DNA of 64,000 bases from Rhynochetos jubatus. Lineage: Eukaryota > Chordata > Aves > Eurypygiformes > Rhynochetidae. This document shows positions 48,301 through 59,813 of the stretch, piece by piece; the first letter of the stretch is position 1; every line of letters begins with the position of its first letter. The position numbers were made by a program, and so were the translations under genes. The notes under the pieces are model-generated. The model saw nothing but the letters and a program-made list of their open reading frames with translations, had not been told where the DNA came from and made no database searches. The DNA lies in the NCBI GenBank assembly GCA_027574665.1, contig CM050655.1:12891170-12955169 (forward strand). The letters are read 5' to 3'.

Positions 48301-50721
48301 AGCCTATGGCACTTTCGCAATGATCGGAGCACTGGATTACTACATGGCCGGATCCAGACCATGGGATGTAGAAGTGTCTATCTTAAATAACACAAAAGGA
48401 ATCTTACAATTTAAGATGCCAATGATAAAAATAAAAGCCTCCATACTCCTTAAGTCTACAGGCCTCAGTTCTCAAGGATCCAAACACATCATTCCACTAG
48501 GATTTGTGTCATCCTTTGCAGCAGATAATGGAAGCATGTCCTCACCACTAATGACAGGTTGATGATATATGAGGTAGAAAGGCCACTTTTCAACCCTACC
48601 ACTGTGGCCAGGGAAGTATATATTCCTTCGTGGTGCTGTCAACAAGGACAAAGTTCAACATCCCTTCCAAGGTGTAAGATAGTGGAAAGCAAGTGCATTG
48701 TGTCTCTTGCAAACAAATAAAACCCTACTGCCTGCAGGTTAACATATATGGCAAGACACATGTGTTGAACCATTCCATCAGCTCAGAGTCAGTGACAGTG
48801 AAGAAAGAAGCAGCTTTCATACTGTGGAGAAACATTAATGGACAAAAAAAAGGGGCAACTGAACTGTCCTTAGGACAACTACAAGAGTCAACTCACAGAA
48901 ATACGTTGAGTTACAACAATCAAAAATAAGTTCAGTCTAGACAATTTAAAAGCTTTTTCAAACACTTTCACAGTTAAAATATAAAGCAATTCTTTGCCCT
49001 AATAGCTGATCAGTGGTTTGATTGTCTCTATTAAAAATCTGAAGTTTTAAACCAAAAATTAGAATTAGAAAATTAACTTTCTCTCTCCTCATTTCTTTTT
49101 CCCTGGGAGCAAAAAAAAAAAAAAGACAAACCACAATTCTTTGAAGTGGGCTCTTTATTTCTACTTAGGAAGTTAGCATTAAAAAAAAGAAAGTAAAATA
49201 TCAATGAATTCCATCTGACTGTATACAAAAGGCACAGAATCAGGCATGCAGCACATTCTCCCTCTGCCTATGCTACACCTGTCCAGAGAGCAAAGTACTT
49301 TAATCTTTAACCTTCCATGAATTCTACACATACTTAACCAGTTACTACTGATGGGAGCAAATCCCTTAATTAAGTGGTTGCAATATTAATTACTCCTTGT
49401 TACAGAGCAGGGAATAACAACATAATAGCTATTTTTCCCCATAGCTATGAGAAAAATAATGGCCCAGGTGCAAGTTATGGCTGTTCCCAGGCACACGGTA
49501 GATTCAAATTGTATTTTAAGTGTCTCTTCCACCTAAGAAGCCTAATGCCAACTTAAGGATCAAATTTTGTTTCCCAACCCACCTTGTCATGGAACAGTAA
49601 CTCCTTGTCTTCAGACTCCTTACTTTCCTGCCTCACGTTCAGCATCCAGAACAGCAAAAGACTCCCTTTATGCACATCTTTCTTTTGCTGTTGAGCTTTA
49701 TCTGATGGCTTTCTGCCAGTCCAGTCTTGGGCTGCCTTTGACCAGAGACTCCCAATCTCACAGAGATTCATTTTGGACATATGGAATACAGCTATCTCAC
49801 AAAACTCATTCCCAATTGGATTTTGTGTAATCTCCCTTCCTAATTACCATGGGCTTGGTCCCTGTCAGATGTAAAAACCACGTCCATCACCTTCAGATGG
49901 AAAATGCTCAGGACCTAGACTATACACAACGGCTGCAAAGAAAACTAAGTATGCTGTTAGCTGGCAACCAGTCTGGGTTAGGAAACGACCTTTCAGATAC
50001 TTGTGATGTATTTGATGACTGTCCTATTCACCCCTCCCTTTATTTAAATGGAATCTATTCAAGTAGAGCTTAACTCTTCCTAATTAATCCCCAAACCCAA
50101 CAAGTACCTCTCTGCACAAAAATCATCCAGGTCTTCGCACAGCCATGATCACTGCACCATTCTTCTTCCATAGTTCACCTGCTTTGAATGTTCTTTGTTC
50201 TGTTTATGCAGGAGAAAGCATCAACAATAATATCAGCCATTCTTCTTTACAATGATCAATGCTTTAAGAACCAACATAAAGCACTGCAGAGAATTCCACT
50301 TTCAAATACAGTTCTATCAGAAAAAAAAATTCTATATGCACAGTATGGTATTAATGCGTTATTGATTTTGGTGGCTTTTCCTTCACCAGAATTATCTGCT
50401 ATCAAGGACACCCAACTTCATGATAACAAGTTATAAAACTAGGAAAGACTAAGAAAAAAACCCTCTTCTAACCCTGGTCTTACAAAGGTTCCTATAAAAG
50501 CCCAGTTACAGAAGAATGTGGGCTGAAACATCCAGAATCTTACCTGATCCCAAAGTTTTTAGCTCTATCTCCTCCAAAAACTCCAATGTAGCCTTTTCTG
50601 GCTTGGACAAAAATAAGTCAGTGTTAGCAAGGACGATCCCTGTCACAGCTGCACCAATGGCTCCAAGACCAATAGACCAAACGCCCATGGTGAAGATCCC
50701 AAAGTCGGGCAGGAAGGACAT
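45247..50721 (-). CDS. PRXL2A (SELENOU): Selenoprotein U / peroxiredoxin-like 2A, complete coding region in 5 exons with a selenocysteine codon
   Basis: Coding exons: 50721-50544, 50199-50108, 46793-46653, 45648-45484, 45345-45247 (675 nt, 224 residues). The product is a thioredoxin-fold protein of the FAM213/PRXL2 family, a redox regulator of cytoplasm or mitochondria in mammals. Residues 14-33 form a hydrophobic N-terminal segment. TFKAGELW leads into the catalytic stretch AVRRPG-U-F-L-C-R-E with selenocysteine 85 (TGA) and Cys88. Further on come GVPLYAVVKE, EGEIFLDEK-like and SGNLEGEGFTLGGVYV. Human PRXL2A has cysteine at position 85. Birds and fish are known to keep selenocysteine in this family (SelU). 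The first intron is phase 1 and the rest phase 0. The start follows the family start MSFL. The reading frame is intact apart from the single TGA. Confidence 0.95.
45484..45648 (-). CDS. PRXL2A (SELENOU): PRXL2A coding exon 4
   Basis: This exon has 165 nt and 55 residues (138-192). It contains FYGPRRRQMM, GVWQNFFRAW and the family signature SGNLEGEGFTLGG. Acceptor ctgcag, donor GTACTG (a weaker form). Confidence 0.95.
46653..46793 (-). CDS. PRXL2A (SELENOU): PRXL2A coding exon 3
   Basis: This exon has 141 nt and 47 residues (91-137), EASELSSLKPLLTKLGVPLY and on to GEIFLDEK. It is phase 0 at both ends and continues directly from the selenocysteine exon (CRE/EAS). Acceptor ttcccag, donor GTATGG. 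Confidence 0.95.
46794..50107 (-). other. PRXL2A intron 2-3
   Basis: Intron of 3.3 kb, AT-rich, with an (AT)-rich low-complexity stretch but no CR1 copy. An 89-codon open frame at 48293-48562 (plus) resembles nothing I know. Confidence 0.75.
50108..50199 (-). CDS. PRXL2A (SELENOU): PRXL2A coding exon 2, with selenocysteine
   Basis: This exon has 92 nt, entered in phase 1 and left in phase 0: (S)EQRTFKAGELWKKNGAVIMA and on to RRPGUFLCRE. The acceptor (AAACAG) has a weak pyrimidine tract. The exon is invisible to ordinary ORF tracks because of the TGA. Confidence 0.94.
50123..50125 (-). other. PRXL2A (SELENOU): Selenocysteine codon (UGA recoding site)
   Basis: TGA on the minus strand between GGA and TTT, in the motif RRPG-U-FLC. 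Residue 85 matches the first catalytic cysteine of mammalian PRXL2A. It is the only in-frame stop before the true TAA, it sits at the redox position, and a SECIS-like fold lies downstream, so read-through as selenocysteine is the best explanation. Confidence 0.92.
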
Positions 50722-50723
50722 TT
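50544..50723 (-). CDS. PRXL2A (SELENOU): PRXL2A first coding exon
   Basis: ATG at 50721-50719, two bases after the acceptor at 50725-50724. It encodes 59 residues plus one base: MSFLPDFGIFTMGVWSIGLG, a hydrophobic stretch to about 33, then FLSKPEKATLEFLEEIELKT. Human starts MSFLQDPSFFTMGMWSIG. The second Met (TMG) at position 12 is an alternative start known in the family. Confidence 0.95.
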
Positions 50724-52856
50724 CTGGAAAGAGAAAGAAGAAAGCAGCTCTAAGCCTGGACATCAGTGATGCCAGACAAGGAGGAACTGGATTAAAACAA
50801 CGGAAAGCTCACATGGATATTTGTAGTTTGACTGGAGATGATCTGTATATTTATTAACGTACTCAACCAGGTTTTAGAAGATCTAAATTACATTCCAGTT
50901 CTGCACCTGGCCCACATCAAAACTATTAACATGACATTCTTAACACTTCCTGCTACCGGACTAACAAAACCTTTAATGCTTGAAGTGCTCAGATGCAGGA
51001 GGGAGAAAGCCGATTATGTATCTGTGTTTATTATAAAGAGACTCTACAAGATGACCTCTGTGTTAGCCAGTAACTTATTACGGTAAGACAGTGGTTTCTT
51101 TCAAAAGGAAGCATTTGTAGCTTTGTGGATTTTCCCCCAACTTATCTGTATTAAACAGTGGATTTTACAAATAAACACAGAAGACTTATAAAAAAAATAA
51201 TACCTATATCTGGTTCACCATAACTGGTAACCTTTCCTGTTCCTTACAGTTCCACACCAGAACCAAAGCAGGCACCAAGCCAAAATTAGAGCTTATCAGT
51301 CATGTCTACAGAGAGAAATATGTAGACTTGCAACCATTTTATTAGACACAGTGATCCAACATTACAAACATGTCCTGGACAGCACCTTCTATATGCTAAC
51401 CGATTTCCACTCTTGCTAAAGCAGAAATGACATCAGGAACAAACAACTTAAACTCACACCCATCGGTGAGAACCGATAACGTTGCAAGGGAAGCCCTTAC
51501 GCGCACTTGCTCCAGCCTTGAAGGACAACACTGCTGGTTGTTACCGGCGGCTCTGGTTCGGTAGCAATTTTATTTAACCACCATCCATCCACAACCCCCT
51601 CCCCAGCCCAATCCTGACTCTTGCACATGTTTCACAAGCCTGGAAAGGGCTGACAGCCACCTACCTGTGAGGCAGTCTCAGTTCTGAGGGTGCAGGAAAG
51701 CACGCATAGCCCTGCCTCATGGACAATATTCAAGATCCAGCTCTGAGCAATAACTGGTACAAGAGTCACTGGAGTTTTGGCACATAAGGAGTCGCTGTAT
51801 ACTTAGGACAGTTATGTGTTACAAAGGGCTGCAGCTTTGCAGTCACCCAACTTCAGCATTGCACAATAGAAAGAATCAATTTTTTCCCAGAGCCATCTGC
51901 AAAGCTCTTTTGCCTGATAGACTGTTTTGGTAAATATTGCTGTCTGTATATACTTTTCTACTGGAGAGGGGTTTTTTCCCTCATAAACAAAGGAAAATAT
52001 TATTGTTTTGAACAGTGACTGGCAGTAAACCAAAGACACACACAGTCTTTATCCCCACAGCTAGCTGTTGCCAGGATTCAGAAAGTCAGAACTAGGAGTA
52101 GCTCCTCGCTTTTGTGTCAGAGCCACAGTGCCCACAATTGTGTGAGAGAAAATCTCTTTCCATCCTTAAAACTAGCTTCAGCTATTACTAACAGACTAAT
52201 GCAACCCAACTGCCTACCTGCAGAAATAGCTAGAAAACGTTCTGAGAAAAAGATGGCTTTGTTCTTATCGTATCTTTTAGGATACTTGGTTCCAAGGAAT
52301 GCAGTATCGCAGTTATCTAGAAATGCGGGTAATCCATGATCCCCAGCAGGAAACAAGGCCAGTTTACACAAACAGAACGCAGATAAGAGAACAGATTCTA
52401 CCCCATTTCGCCACTTATTTCTAACCAAGGAAAACCTTCCTTGACCATTGTCTGCTTTCTCCATGTATTTTTTTTCAAACATAAAGTCATACTGTAAGGA
52501 CAATTTTTTGATATCTGCCTCTGACTCATGCCAGAGACCATCCTGACCCAAGCCTCTGGAATGACCAAAATGTAACTAAAATGTATTGATGTGATGCAGC
52601 AGTATCTTTTTGTTAAAACTTGGAGTCTCTGTGGCACACCCAAAAGACTGTAGCCATGCTCCCTCCTGGTGTCTGATTATCCAACTATTCTTTGGACTTG
52701 CATCTTGTCTTGTCAAGAACTGGTTTTCTCTGAATTCTTAGTCACGAGAGGGTGTGTGGGGGTGAAAGCCAAGTATTAATCTCTTGCACATGCCATTTAT
52801 GTACAAAAATGTTGCCAAATTTGTGGCAACGGATTAATGAGTAGTTCTCACCTAGC

Positions 52857-52905
52857 TTTTTATTTTATTAGCATTATTAATATTGTTAGCATTATTAGCA
52901 TGGCT
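52857..52905. repeat. Imperfect (TTA/ATT)n microsatellite
   Basis: Repeated TTATTAGCATTATTAATATT-like units, including three ATTAGCAT-like copies. It is AT-rich low-complexity DNA in the PRXL2A 5' intron. Confidence 0.6.
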
Positions 52906-53420
52906 AAAAGCCAGCTTCCACTCAGTTGTAGCTGACAGAGAGGAGATCATTAAGCTTAGTCAACACACCTCTTTATTTTAATTGGACTCTCTGGTCTCCA
53001 CTCAGTGACAAAAAAACTCTACTCAAATATGCAAATCTTTTGCTATTTCAATAAACAGAGGAATGGAAGAAGCAGCTCTACATGGTGATACTGAAATTCC
53101 TCCCCTGCTAAGCAAACACCATAGTGAGCCACTTTGGAAAATACATATGGAAAACAGCAGCAGGGATTACTAAAACCCTTGCTATCAAGACAGGCTGAGC
53201 CCTGACACATCTATGTCACTGAACCCCAAGTGAAAAGACTAAACGGAGAACAGCTGAGCGTCTGCAACTAGCAGCTTCACTTCTGTGTAGCTGCTGTTCA
53301 TTAAGGAAATCTGAAGCTCAAAATAACTTCACAACTCTCCACCCCACCTTAAAATACAAACGCTACTGCCTTGCGCTGAATCTCGACGACTTTTTAAACG
53401 TCAAATGACCTCCCACGATA

Positions 53421-53492
53421 AGAAGATAGAACAAAGCATCCCGTAAACCATAATCCCCGAGAAGAAGATAGGACAGAGCATCCCATTAATCC
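53421..53492. repeat. Direct repeat with 42-bp period
   Basis: AGAAGATAGAACAAAGCATC is followed 42 bases later by AGAAGATAGGACAGAGCATC, and the flanks match partly. It lies just downstream, in the transcription sense, of the possible alternative first exon. Confidence 0.65.
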
Positions 53493-53518
53493 TTTAACTC
53501 TTAGGTGCAGGCACTCAC

Positions 53519-53640
53519 CAGAGCCCATGCGTCCCGCAGGAGCATCAGCCACCACCAGCTGCCCCCGAAATGCGATCGCAGGCTGGAGCCAAGACAAGCC
53601 ACGCTACCACGGGTGGCGAGTGGGCAGGACTAGGCGGGAG
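53519..53640 (-). promoter_or_regulatory. PRXL2A (SELENOU): Possible alternative first exon of PRXL2A
   Basis: A donor CTG/GTGAGT on the minus strand at 53518-53513 follows an open frame ending AGRMGS. Spliced to the acceptor at 50723, the frame continues as GAA-ATG-TCC, in phase with the known start, giving an N-terminal extension. The GC content is locally raised. Purely inferred. Confidence 0.3.
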
Positions 53641-55059
53641 TCCAGCTCTGGAGCCTTTGCCTTGCGGCCAGGACCATCTTTGAGCATTACGTGCCACAGT
53701 CACCCTGCGGCAGTTACGAAAGAACAGCTGCCCAATCCACGGCAAGATTGATTTCAGCGTATCTTAATCATTCCTTTTTTTTTTTTTTAACTGCACACAT
53801 GGTCACCATCTTTACGGGGTGGGTGGGTACAGGGAATGGGAATTACAAAAAGCTTGTCTGAAGCTGGGAACACAGCGCTAAACGAAGATCTGCATGCTAA
53901 ACTGTGCTTTTCTGTAGAACTGTGCAGTTTTACAAGTAGTATTTTCCCTACGTTTCAGCCTATTTTACTTCTAACCCACCTCCACCCCTCCCCGGCCACA
54001 CACTACATGCCAAAACAATACAAACAACCCTGGAGACAAGTGAAAAGCCAGCACTGTGCTCAGTGTTAGAAAAATGTTTCAATATAAAGGCTGTACTGGT
54101 GAATTAACCCAGAGTTTCTATGCCCGGTTACCTGCTTTACTGGCATCACCCCTTTGCCAGCGCATCATTTTCTCTGAATTATGAGATCTGCAAGCTCTCT
54201 CAACTTTGCTAAAACCTCCAAAAGGGAACGAGCACTTCTCTTTACCGAGAGCAGAAGCCAAAGAAAAAAAATGAAAACCATCTTTTTGTGTGTATTTGTG
54301 CCGACCGCAAGAGATCTCCAACATAACAGTGAGTTACTTTACGATCTGTCAGTACTCAGCTAACCAGAATTTAAACAAGCTTCGTCTTAATCTTGCTCTA
54401 AGTGCCAGTTGATGGTCCCCACTTTGTGTCAAGACCAGTTGAAACATGGTTTTCTAGATGTCTCACTTCCCTTCCACCCACAACCAGAGAAAAAATTGTC
54501 GTTAAGAGGACAGCTGTCCTTAAACATTTATTTTAGCAGTGTAAACAGGACCCATTGCAGCTGTGTCAAAAACAACAACCCTGGAAAGCCTGTGTTTTCA
54601 AGTTGTCAATAAAACTCAGTGTAGCACACAGATTTAGCTACACACTTTTCCCAAGAAGCCAGCTGAGCCAAAGTGAGGACACTCAGTGGGCACTCTCACA
54701 AGGTGGACTGCACTAGCACATACATCCTGGTCTGAAATGGCTTTGAGCACTGCTTATTCTTCCTTTCTCTCCCACCCCCAAGTTCCCCAAGACATTCCAC
54801 ATTGAGCCTAAAAGTCTTTCAGAGCTTTGTCACAATTTGCATATCCCAAACAAGTTGAGCTGATTATTTTTTATGAGCCATTCCTCACAAAAAATGAGTC
54901 ATATGATTACAAGTATCTTTGTAATCTAACTCCTGTAAAGAAAATGTACAATTCGCAATAACCTGGTAACACACTCATCAAGAATGCATGAGCTTTTAAA
55001 CGCCATCAAGGATTACAAAATACAGCATCCTGACCAATCTTCAAAATTCGCCCTGCTTT

Positions 55060-55112
55060 AAGTGGGGATTTGACTGGAGAAACTTCAGAGGTCCCTTCCA
55101 ACCTAAACTGTC
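55060..55112 (+). mobile_element. Short CR1-like 3' fragment
   Basis: AGAGGTCCCTTCCAACCTAA matches the CR1 3' UTR just before its tail, but the tail itself is missing or decayed. Weak because of its length. Confidence 0.45.
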
Positions 55113-55999
55113 CTTTACGTGCCAAAATTCAAGGCACAAAGGAGCCTCCTAATATTTCTGATGGCGTGAATACAAGTAATTTTCACAACACGAGGGATTT
55201 TTTGTTTTCTCTTTGCCATTGTAAAGATCCTGTAACAAACCATCCCTTGTGTGGAGAATAACAGGCGTCTTTTTTAGGTTCCTTCCCAGCCCGCGCGTGT
55301 TTCAGTACTGAATTCAGTGCCACACTGCGCTTGACTTCAGCTGAAGAGAAAGTTGCTGTATCATGCAAGCAAACCATCCTCCTTCCTTGGCAAGGAAGTT
55401 AGTTGTTTGACCAAATAACCTCCCCGTTCTAAGACTATTATAAAGAAACCCAACATCTCAACGACCCTTTTCTTTTCGGCAAGGGAGAGCAAAGAGCTGT
55501 GGCACAGCACTTTGGAAATCTTCCCGCTCTTTAGGTATATTCAGAGGGAACAGGCAGCTAGAAGAGAACGTATGAGAAAAATCAGATCTCTGCTCAGACA
55601 GCAAAACGGAGATACCAGAGAGATGGAGGAAGTACTTGGGGCACAGAACTGCAAACGTACTTATGTGAAGACAACACAGGCGACACTCACTGCTGTGGAT
55701 CCAGAGCAGGAAAGGTGCATGCTGTGGCAGTCTGAGCTGGGGGGAGAAGGGGACTACCAACGGACCCTCTAATACTGCAAACCAGCCTCCAACAGAACCG
55801 CCGCCACCCGCTAGGCAGCAGGCGGTCCCTCCTGTTCCGACCCAGCCGCAACTCCTGCAGCTTCAGGCTTCAATTAAGACATTCTTCCACCTTTGTGGGT
55901 TCTTAGGCCTTGCTTACATTTTAACTGTCACATTCCTCACATTACATAATTCCTAACAGCAAAGTTATTCGGTACTCAAAGCAAAAAGACAAGATCGCC

Positions 56000-56960
56000 A
56001 ACACGCATTTCAACTCCAACCCGCAGCTCAGGGCGGGCTGGATGCAGAGCGGAGGCTGTAAGGCAGCAGCTCGGCCGACAGCCCCAGCTGAGACCAGCTG
56101 CCCCCGCGCGCTTCGCCCTTGCGGTGGGCGCGGTAGGGACAGTCGCCGTGGCTCTAGAAGGCCGGGGGCACTGCACACGGGTACTTCGGGCAGCCCGAGG
56201 GCGCCTTCTGGCCATTTCTGAGTAGCGCGATCGCACCCAGGACCAAACCAAGGCACTGGGAACGGCGTGGGAACGAGCATAGCGCCGGTCCACCCGGCTG
56301 CGCTGCGCAAGAAGGCAGGCATCAGTGTGATCGCTGGTTCCCAAGGGCAGGCACACGCAGGCCGTGGGACCTCACCGCACGCTGGTGGCGGGAGCGGCGG
56401 GCCCAAAGGCCACCACGGCCCTGCAGGGGGGCGGGAGGGGCCCGCAGCGCGCCGCACACCTGTCCCGCGCTGCTCCTCATTTCTCCGGAGCCAGTCACGG
56501 CGGCCGTCCCTTCCCCGCCGCACCGTAACGCGGGACCAGCCCCCGGCCGGGTCACGGCCGACAAGCGGCGACGGGGGAAGAGCCGGCGGCCGGGCCGGGG
56601 CAGCAGGCCGGCGGGGAAGCGGCGCAGGCCCGGCGGCGCTGCGGGAGCGGCCCGCCCCCCGCGCCTGGTGCGGCGCCGGTTCTCGCGACCCCCCTTCCCT
56701 TCCCCTCCTTTCCGTCCCGTCCCGCCGAGCACCCCCCGCCCCGCGCCCGCACTCACACCGCCGCTCCCGGCCCCGCGGCCGCCGCAAGGCACGTGCGGGC
56801 GGGCGGCGCGCAAGCCCCGCCCTCCGCGGGCACCGGCGGCACCTCGCCCAGCCCCGCAGCGCCACCGGCCGCGGGGCTCTGCGCCGCACGGGCTTACCCG
56901 GAGCTGCCGCGCTGGTGGTAGGGACCGGGGCGAAAGAGAAGCCTCTCCCCGCCCCCGCGA
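56000..56960. promoter_or_regulatory. PRXL2A (SELENOU): CpG island, probable PRXL2A promoter and first exon
   Basis: Very high GC and CG density, with a donor-like GTGAGT on the minus strand at 56756-56751 that could end a noncoding first exon lying at about 56757-56900. The 377-codon minus frame and 239-codon plus frame across the island are composition artefacts: Arg/Pro/Ala/Gly-rich with no family match. Confidence 0.6.
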
Positions 56961-58249
56961 CCCACCTCCCCTCACTGGGGCTTTGAGAGCTTCTGGCTAA
57001 GCAGAGAGAAACGAAATGTAAGATACTGCACTTAAAGCGCATCTCAGGCCAAAACGAACTGAGCTTATCACTCAAGAAGTCTGATTAATAGGGCACTTAA
57101 AATGCTTACATATACATTACGTTCAAGAATATACTTGCCCAGATAACCAGCCCGTAACGTGTCACAACATCGTTTAACGAACATGCTCTTCTGTCGCTGG
57201 TGGTCATTAGGCACCGCTCCAGCCAAAAGCTCGGAGGACTCGTCTTCCCTACCTCGGGAGTATTTCCTGAGGTCTCCTGATAAGCTGGTGCTTACAATAC
57301 CAAAACCCAAACCAAGAAGAGGCAGCAGCAATGACGGCACAGTCTGGCCAGCGACACAACAGCAGGTCAGGCGAACAATCGTGACCTCTTTGCTGGCACC
57401 AGAGTCTACGTCCCAAACTCACCCAGCCCAAACGGCCTTCTCTTATCCCTCTCTTAACTGGGAGTCACCAGCCACCCTGGTTAGACCTGCTCAGTTTACC
57501 CCTTACTGACAGTTTCTGTTTATCTTCAGTGCAGAGCTTGGTTTTTTGAGGAACGAACGTCACCGCAAAACAACTGTAACTGGAAGCGACAGCAGCGTCA
57601 CGGTTCTGACCCAGCGCAGTTCAAACTGGAGGCAACGTGCCACGCGTGCTGGGACGCACGGGCACTCATCACCGGGAAGCCTGCCTGAGCGCCCCAGCAC
57701 ACCCCTTTGAGCCCAAGACCCCGCAGCTTCCCAGAGGCCCGCTGCTCCCTGGCCAGGAGAGCGCAGCAGCCCTGCACTGCCGGACTGCAACACGGAGCAG
57801 CGGTTGTTCAAGACGGCGCTCCGTTGCATCATGTTGCTTAGTTCAGATCAGAACGGCACGGTCTCAGGCAGCTGCAGGGAAAAGATTTTGGGTATTTTTG
57901 GCCAAAATTGTGGTAGCTATGGTTTTATATATGCACATGCGTCTAGAAATCAAATGGATTGTAAAAAGCACCAAAGTCACTCAGACTTCATCAGCCATAA
58001 AAAACGACCTAAGGAAACTTTATGGCAGAAGCAGCATCACCAGACTGTGTGAAAGAGCTGGGGAATCTGGAAGGACTGTAAGGCTAAGGGCTGCTTTTTT
58101 CCCTTGGAAATACATGAAACCAACAAGCATCTTCTCCTTTTTCTCCTTATCCAGGGTGGGAAGATCCTCTGCCAAAACCAAACATGCTGTAGTAGCTTTC
58201 TCACTAGTTCTGAAATGCAATCAGCATTAGGATACATGTATCTTTGCCA

Positions 58250-58460
58250 CTGTGACACAGCCATCTTTGGAAAAATACCGTGACAAAAAAAATGATTTGC
58301 CAAATTTTGTCAGCCATCATCATGTAATTGAACCCCGAATTTCTGCAGGCTGTCAACATTCCATTCTTCTGAATTTTATAATGGCTGCGGCTCCAGCTGT
58401 CAATATTTAGCAACAGAGAATTGCAGCTCCATTATTTTTGTTGCCATGGTAAGCACACAA
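58250..58460. promoter_or_regulatory. Possible regulatory element with RFX X-box
   Basis: GTTGCCATGGTAAG at 58440-58453 matches the palindromic RFX X-box GTTGCCATGGTAAC at 13 of 14 bases. A further half site (AGCAAC) lies about 30 nt upstream and a TEAD-type ACATTCCA is within the same 200 bases. The AT-rich, low-repeat texture resembles a conserved noncoding element, which cannot be tested here. Confidence 0.35.
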
Positions 58461-59813
58461 AACAAACCCCCAAACTTTTATCTTCACGATACTTCTGCAC
58501 ATTACACCTCTAACAATCTGGCAGCTGGCCTTCACAATTCAAAGGTAGCCAGTATTCCTGAGGGGGAAAAAAACCACCTATCACAAGATGAAAACATCTT
58601 TTTATTTATTCTTTGCTCTGAGTAAGAGTCCATGACAAGGCATCAGGCAAGAACAATAAGCAGTTAAGCACAGGAGTGACGTTGACTTCATCTGTCCCTA
58701 TTGTAAAAAGGAAAGATGCAGAAATATCTGAGCCCGTACATCTGGATTCCACCCAAGAGTATCTTTCTACTTCACAAAGCCATGCAATCTCTTGAATGTG
58801 CATGCACATGTCATGAAAACACTGAAACCTAACCTCCTCTGCCTACCTCTCCAGAAAGACTTGCTTTCCATGAAAACCTAGTGTTGCGTAAGTGGAGTTG
58901 CAGCAACAACTGCTTTGTCCTTACTCTACCAGCCCTGCCTTCACTGCTTTAGAAAGGGAGTGAGATTTTGTCAGAAAAGCTGAATGGGAACTCAACTTCT
59001 TCGGTTTTCTGTTTTTCCCTCTTAATAAAAATCATATTATCATATTAATCTACAATAGTTTAGCTTTTCCATACACCAAATTCAGATGTTATTCACACTT
59101 TTTCTTTTAAAGAAAAGAATAAAGTCCCTAACACGCACAAAAAGAACATTTCACAGAGCAACAGGCACCAACATTTAATCTTCTAGTTCTCAGGCGCTGA
59201 ATAATGCTCTTAAAACACACATAGAGCCCTTCTCTTCCTGCTTTCGTAATTCAGTTTTACAGCAGTTAAACTGACCGACGAGAACCAGTCTGCAAACTAC
59301 TTGTATTATCAGTTAATTACATTTCCCTAGCATGCCCGTGCCTAAGTCACCCAGCATGCACCGTATCAGCATCTATGCTAAAACATGATCTAGCATTACA
59401 AAACTTCCAATTCATGTACCGAATGACAACTGCGTGTTATTTCAGAAGTTAATTATTTCTATTTCTTGTTGGTTCATGCTTCTATAGATCAGCCTCAGAC
59501 CAAGGGTGTTGTTAGACAAATGGCTTATGTTCAACAAACTGTCTTTTCTATCAGGAAACCGATCATCTCAAAAGCAATGAGGAGAGAGACAGTGGCCTGC
59601 TAAGGTAGGAACTAGGCTCTGTGTCTGCAGGACTTCCAGACTAATTAAGACTTTCGATACTGAGCCAGTAAGAGTGGATGCAGATATACAGAGCTTGAAT
59701 TTTTCACCCATGTGCTTCTAAAGGCATATCCACACAGAGGCAGGTCAACCCAAGTTTGAGCTAAACCAGGCAAAAGCCAACCTTTGTTTGGCGGCTGTAG
59801 AGTGATCTGTAGT

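Larger units (their letters stand above)
50724..56756 (-). other. PRXL2A 5' intron region
   Basis: Between the first coding exon and the CpG island. It contains a short CR1-like fragment (55.06 kb), an AT-rich trinucleotide region and two tandem repeats, and a possible alternative first exon at 53.5 kb. No other gene was recognised. Confidence 0.65.

Noticed and set aside
48293-48562. 89-codon plus-strand frame in a PRXL2A intron
   Set aside because: No recognisable domain, no splice or promoter context, and within the length range expected by chance.
50108-50199. Reading the TGA in the PRXL2A exon as evidence of a pseudogene
   Set aside because: All other exons, phases and motifs are intact, the TGA is at the redox position known to hold selenocysteine in birds and fish, and a SECIS-like fold follows.
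51812-52039. Minus-strand frame containing AKEL and LWEK, similar in letters to the PRXL2A stretch AKELWEK
   Set aside because: It lies upstream of the start exon, the rest does not align, and the real exon with TFKAGELW was found at 50108-50199.
55942-57075. A 377-codon open frame on the minus strand, and overlapping frames of more than 200 codons on both strands
   Set aside because: They lie across a CpG island, are rich in Arg, Pro, Ala and Gly, exist in several frames at once and resemble no family. The true PRXL2A start is at 50.7 kb.
57068-57509. Overlapping 90-codon minus and 116-codon plus frames beside the CpG island
   Set aside because: Neither resembles a known protein; both share moderately GC-rich DNA where stops are rare.
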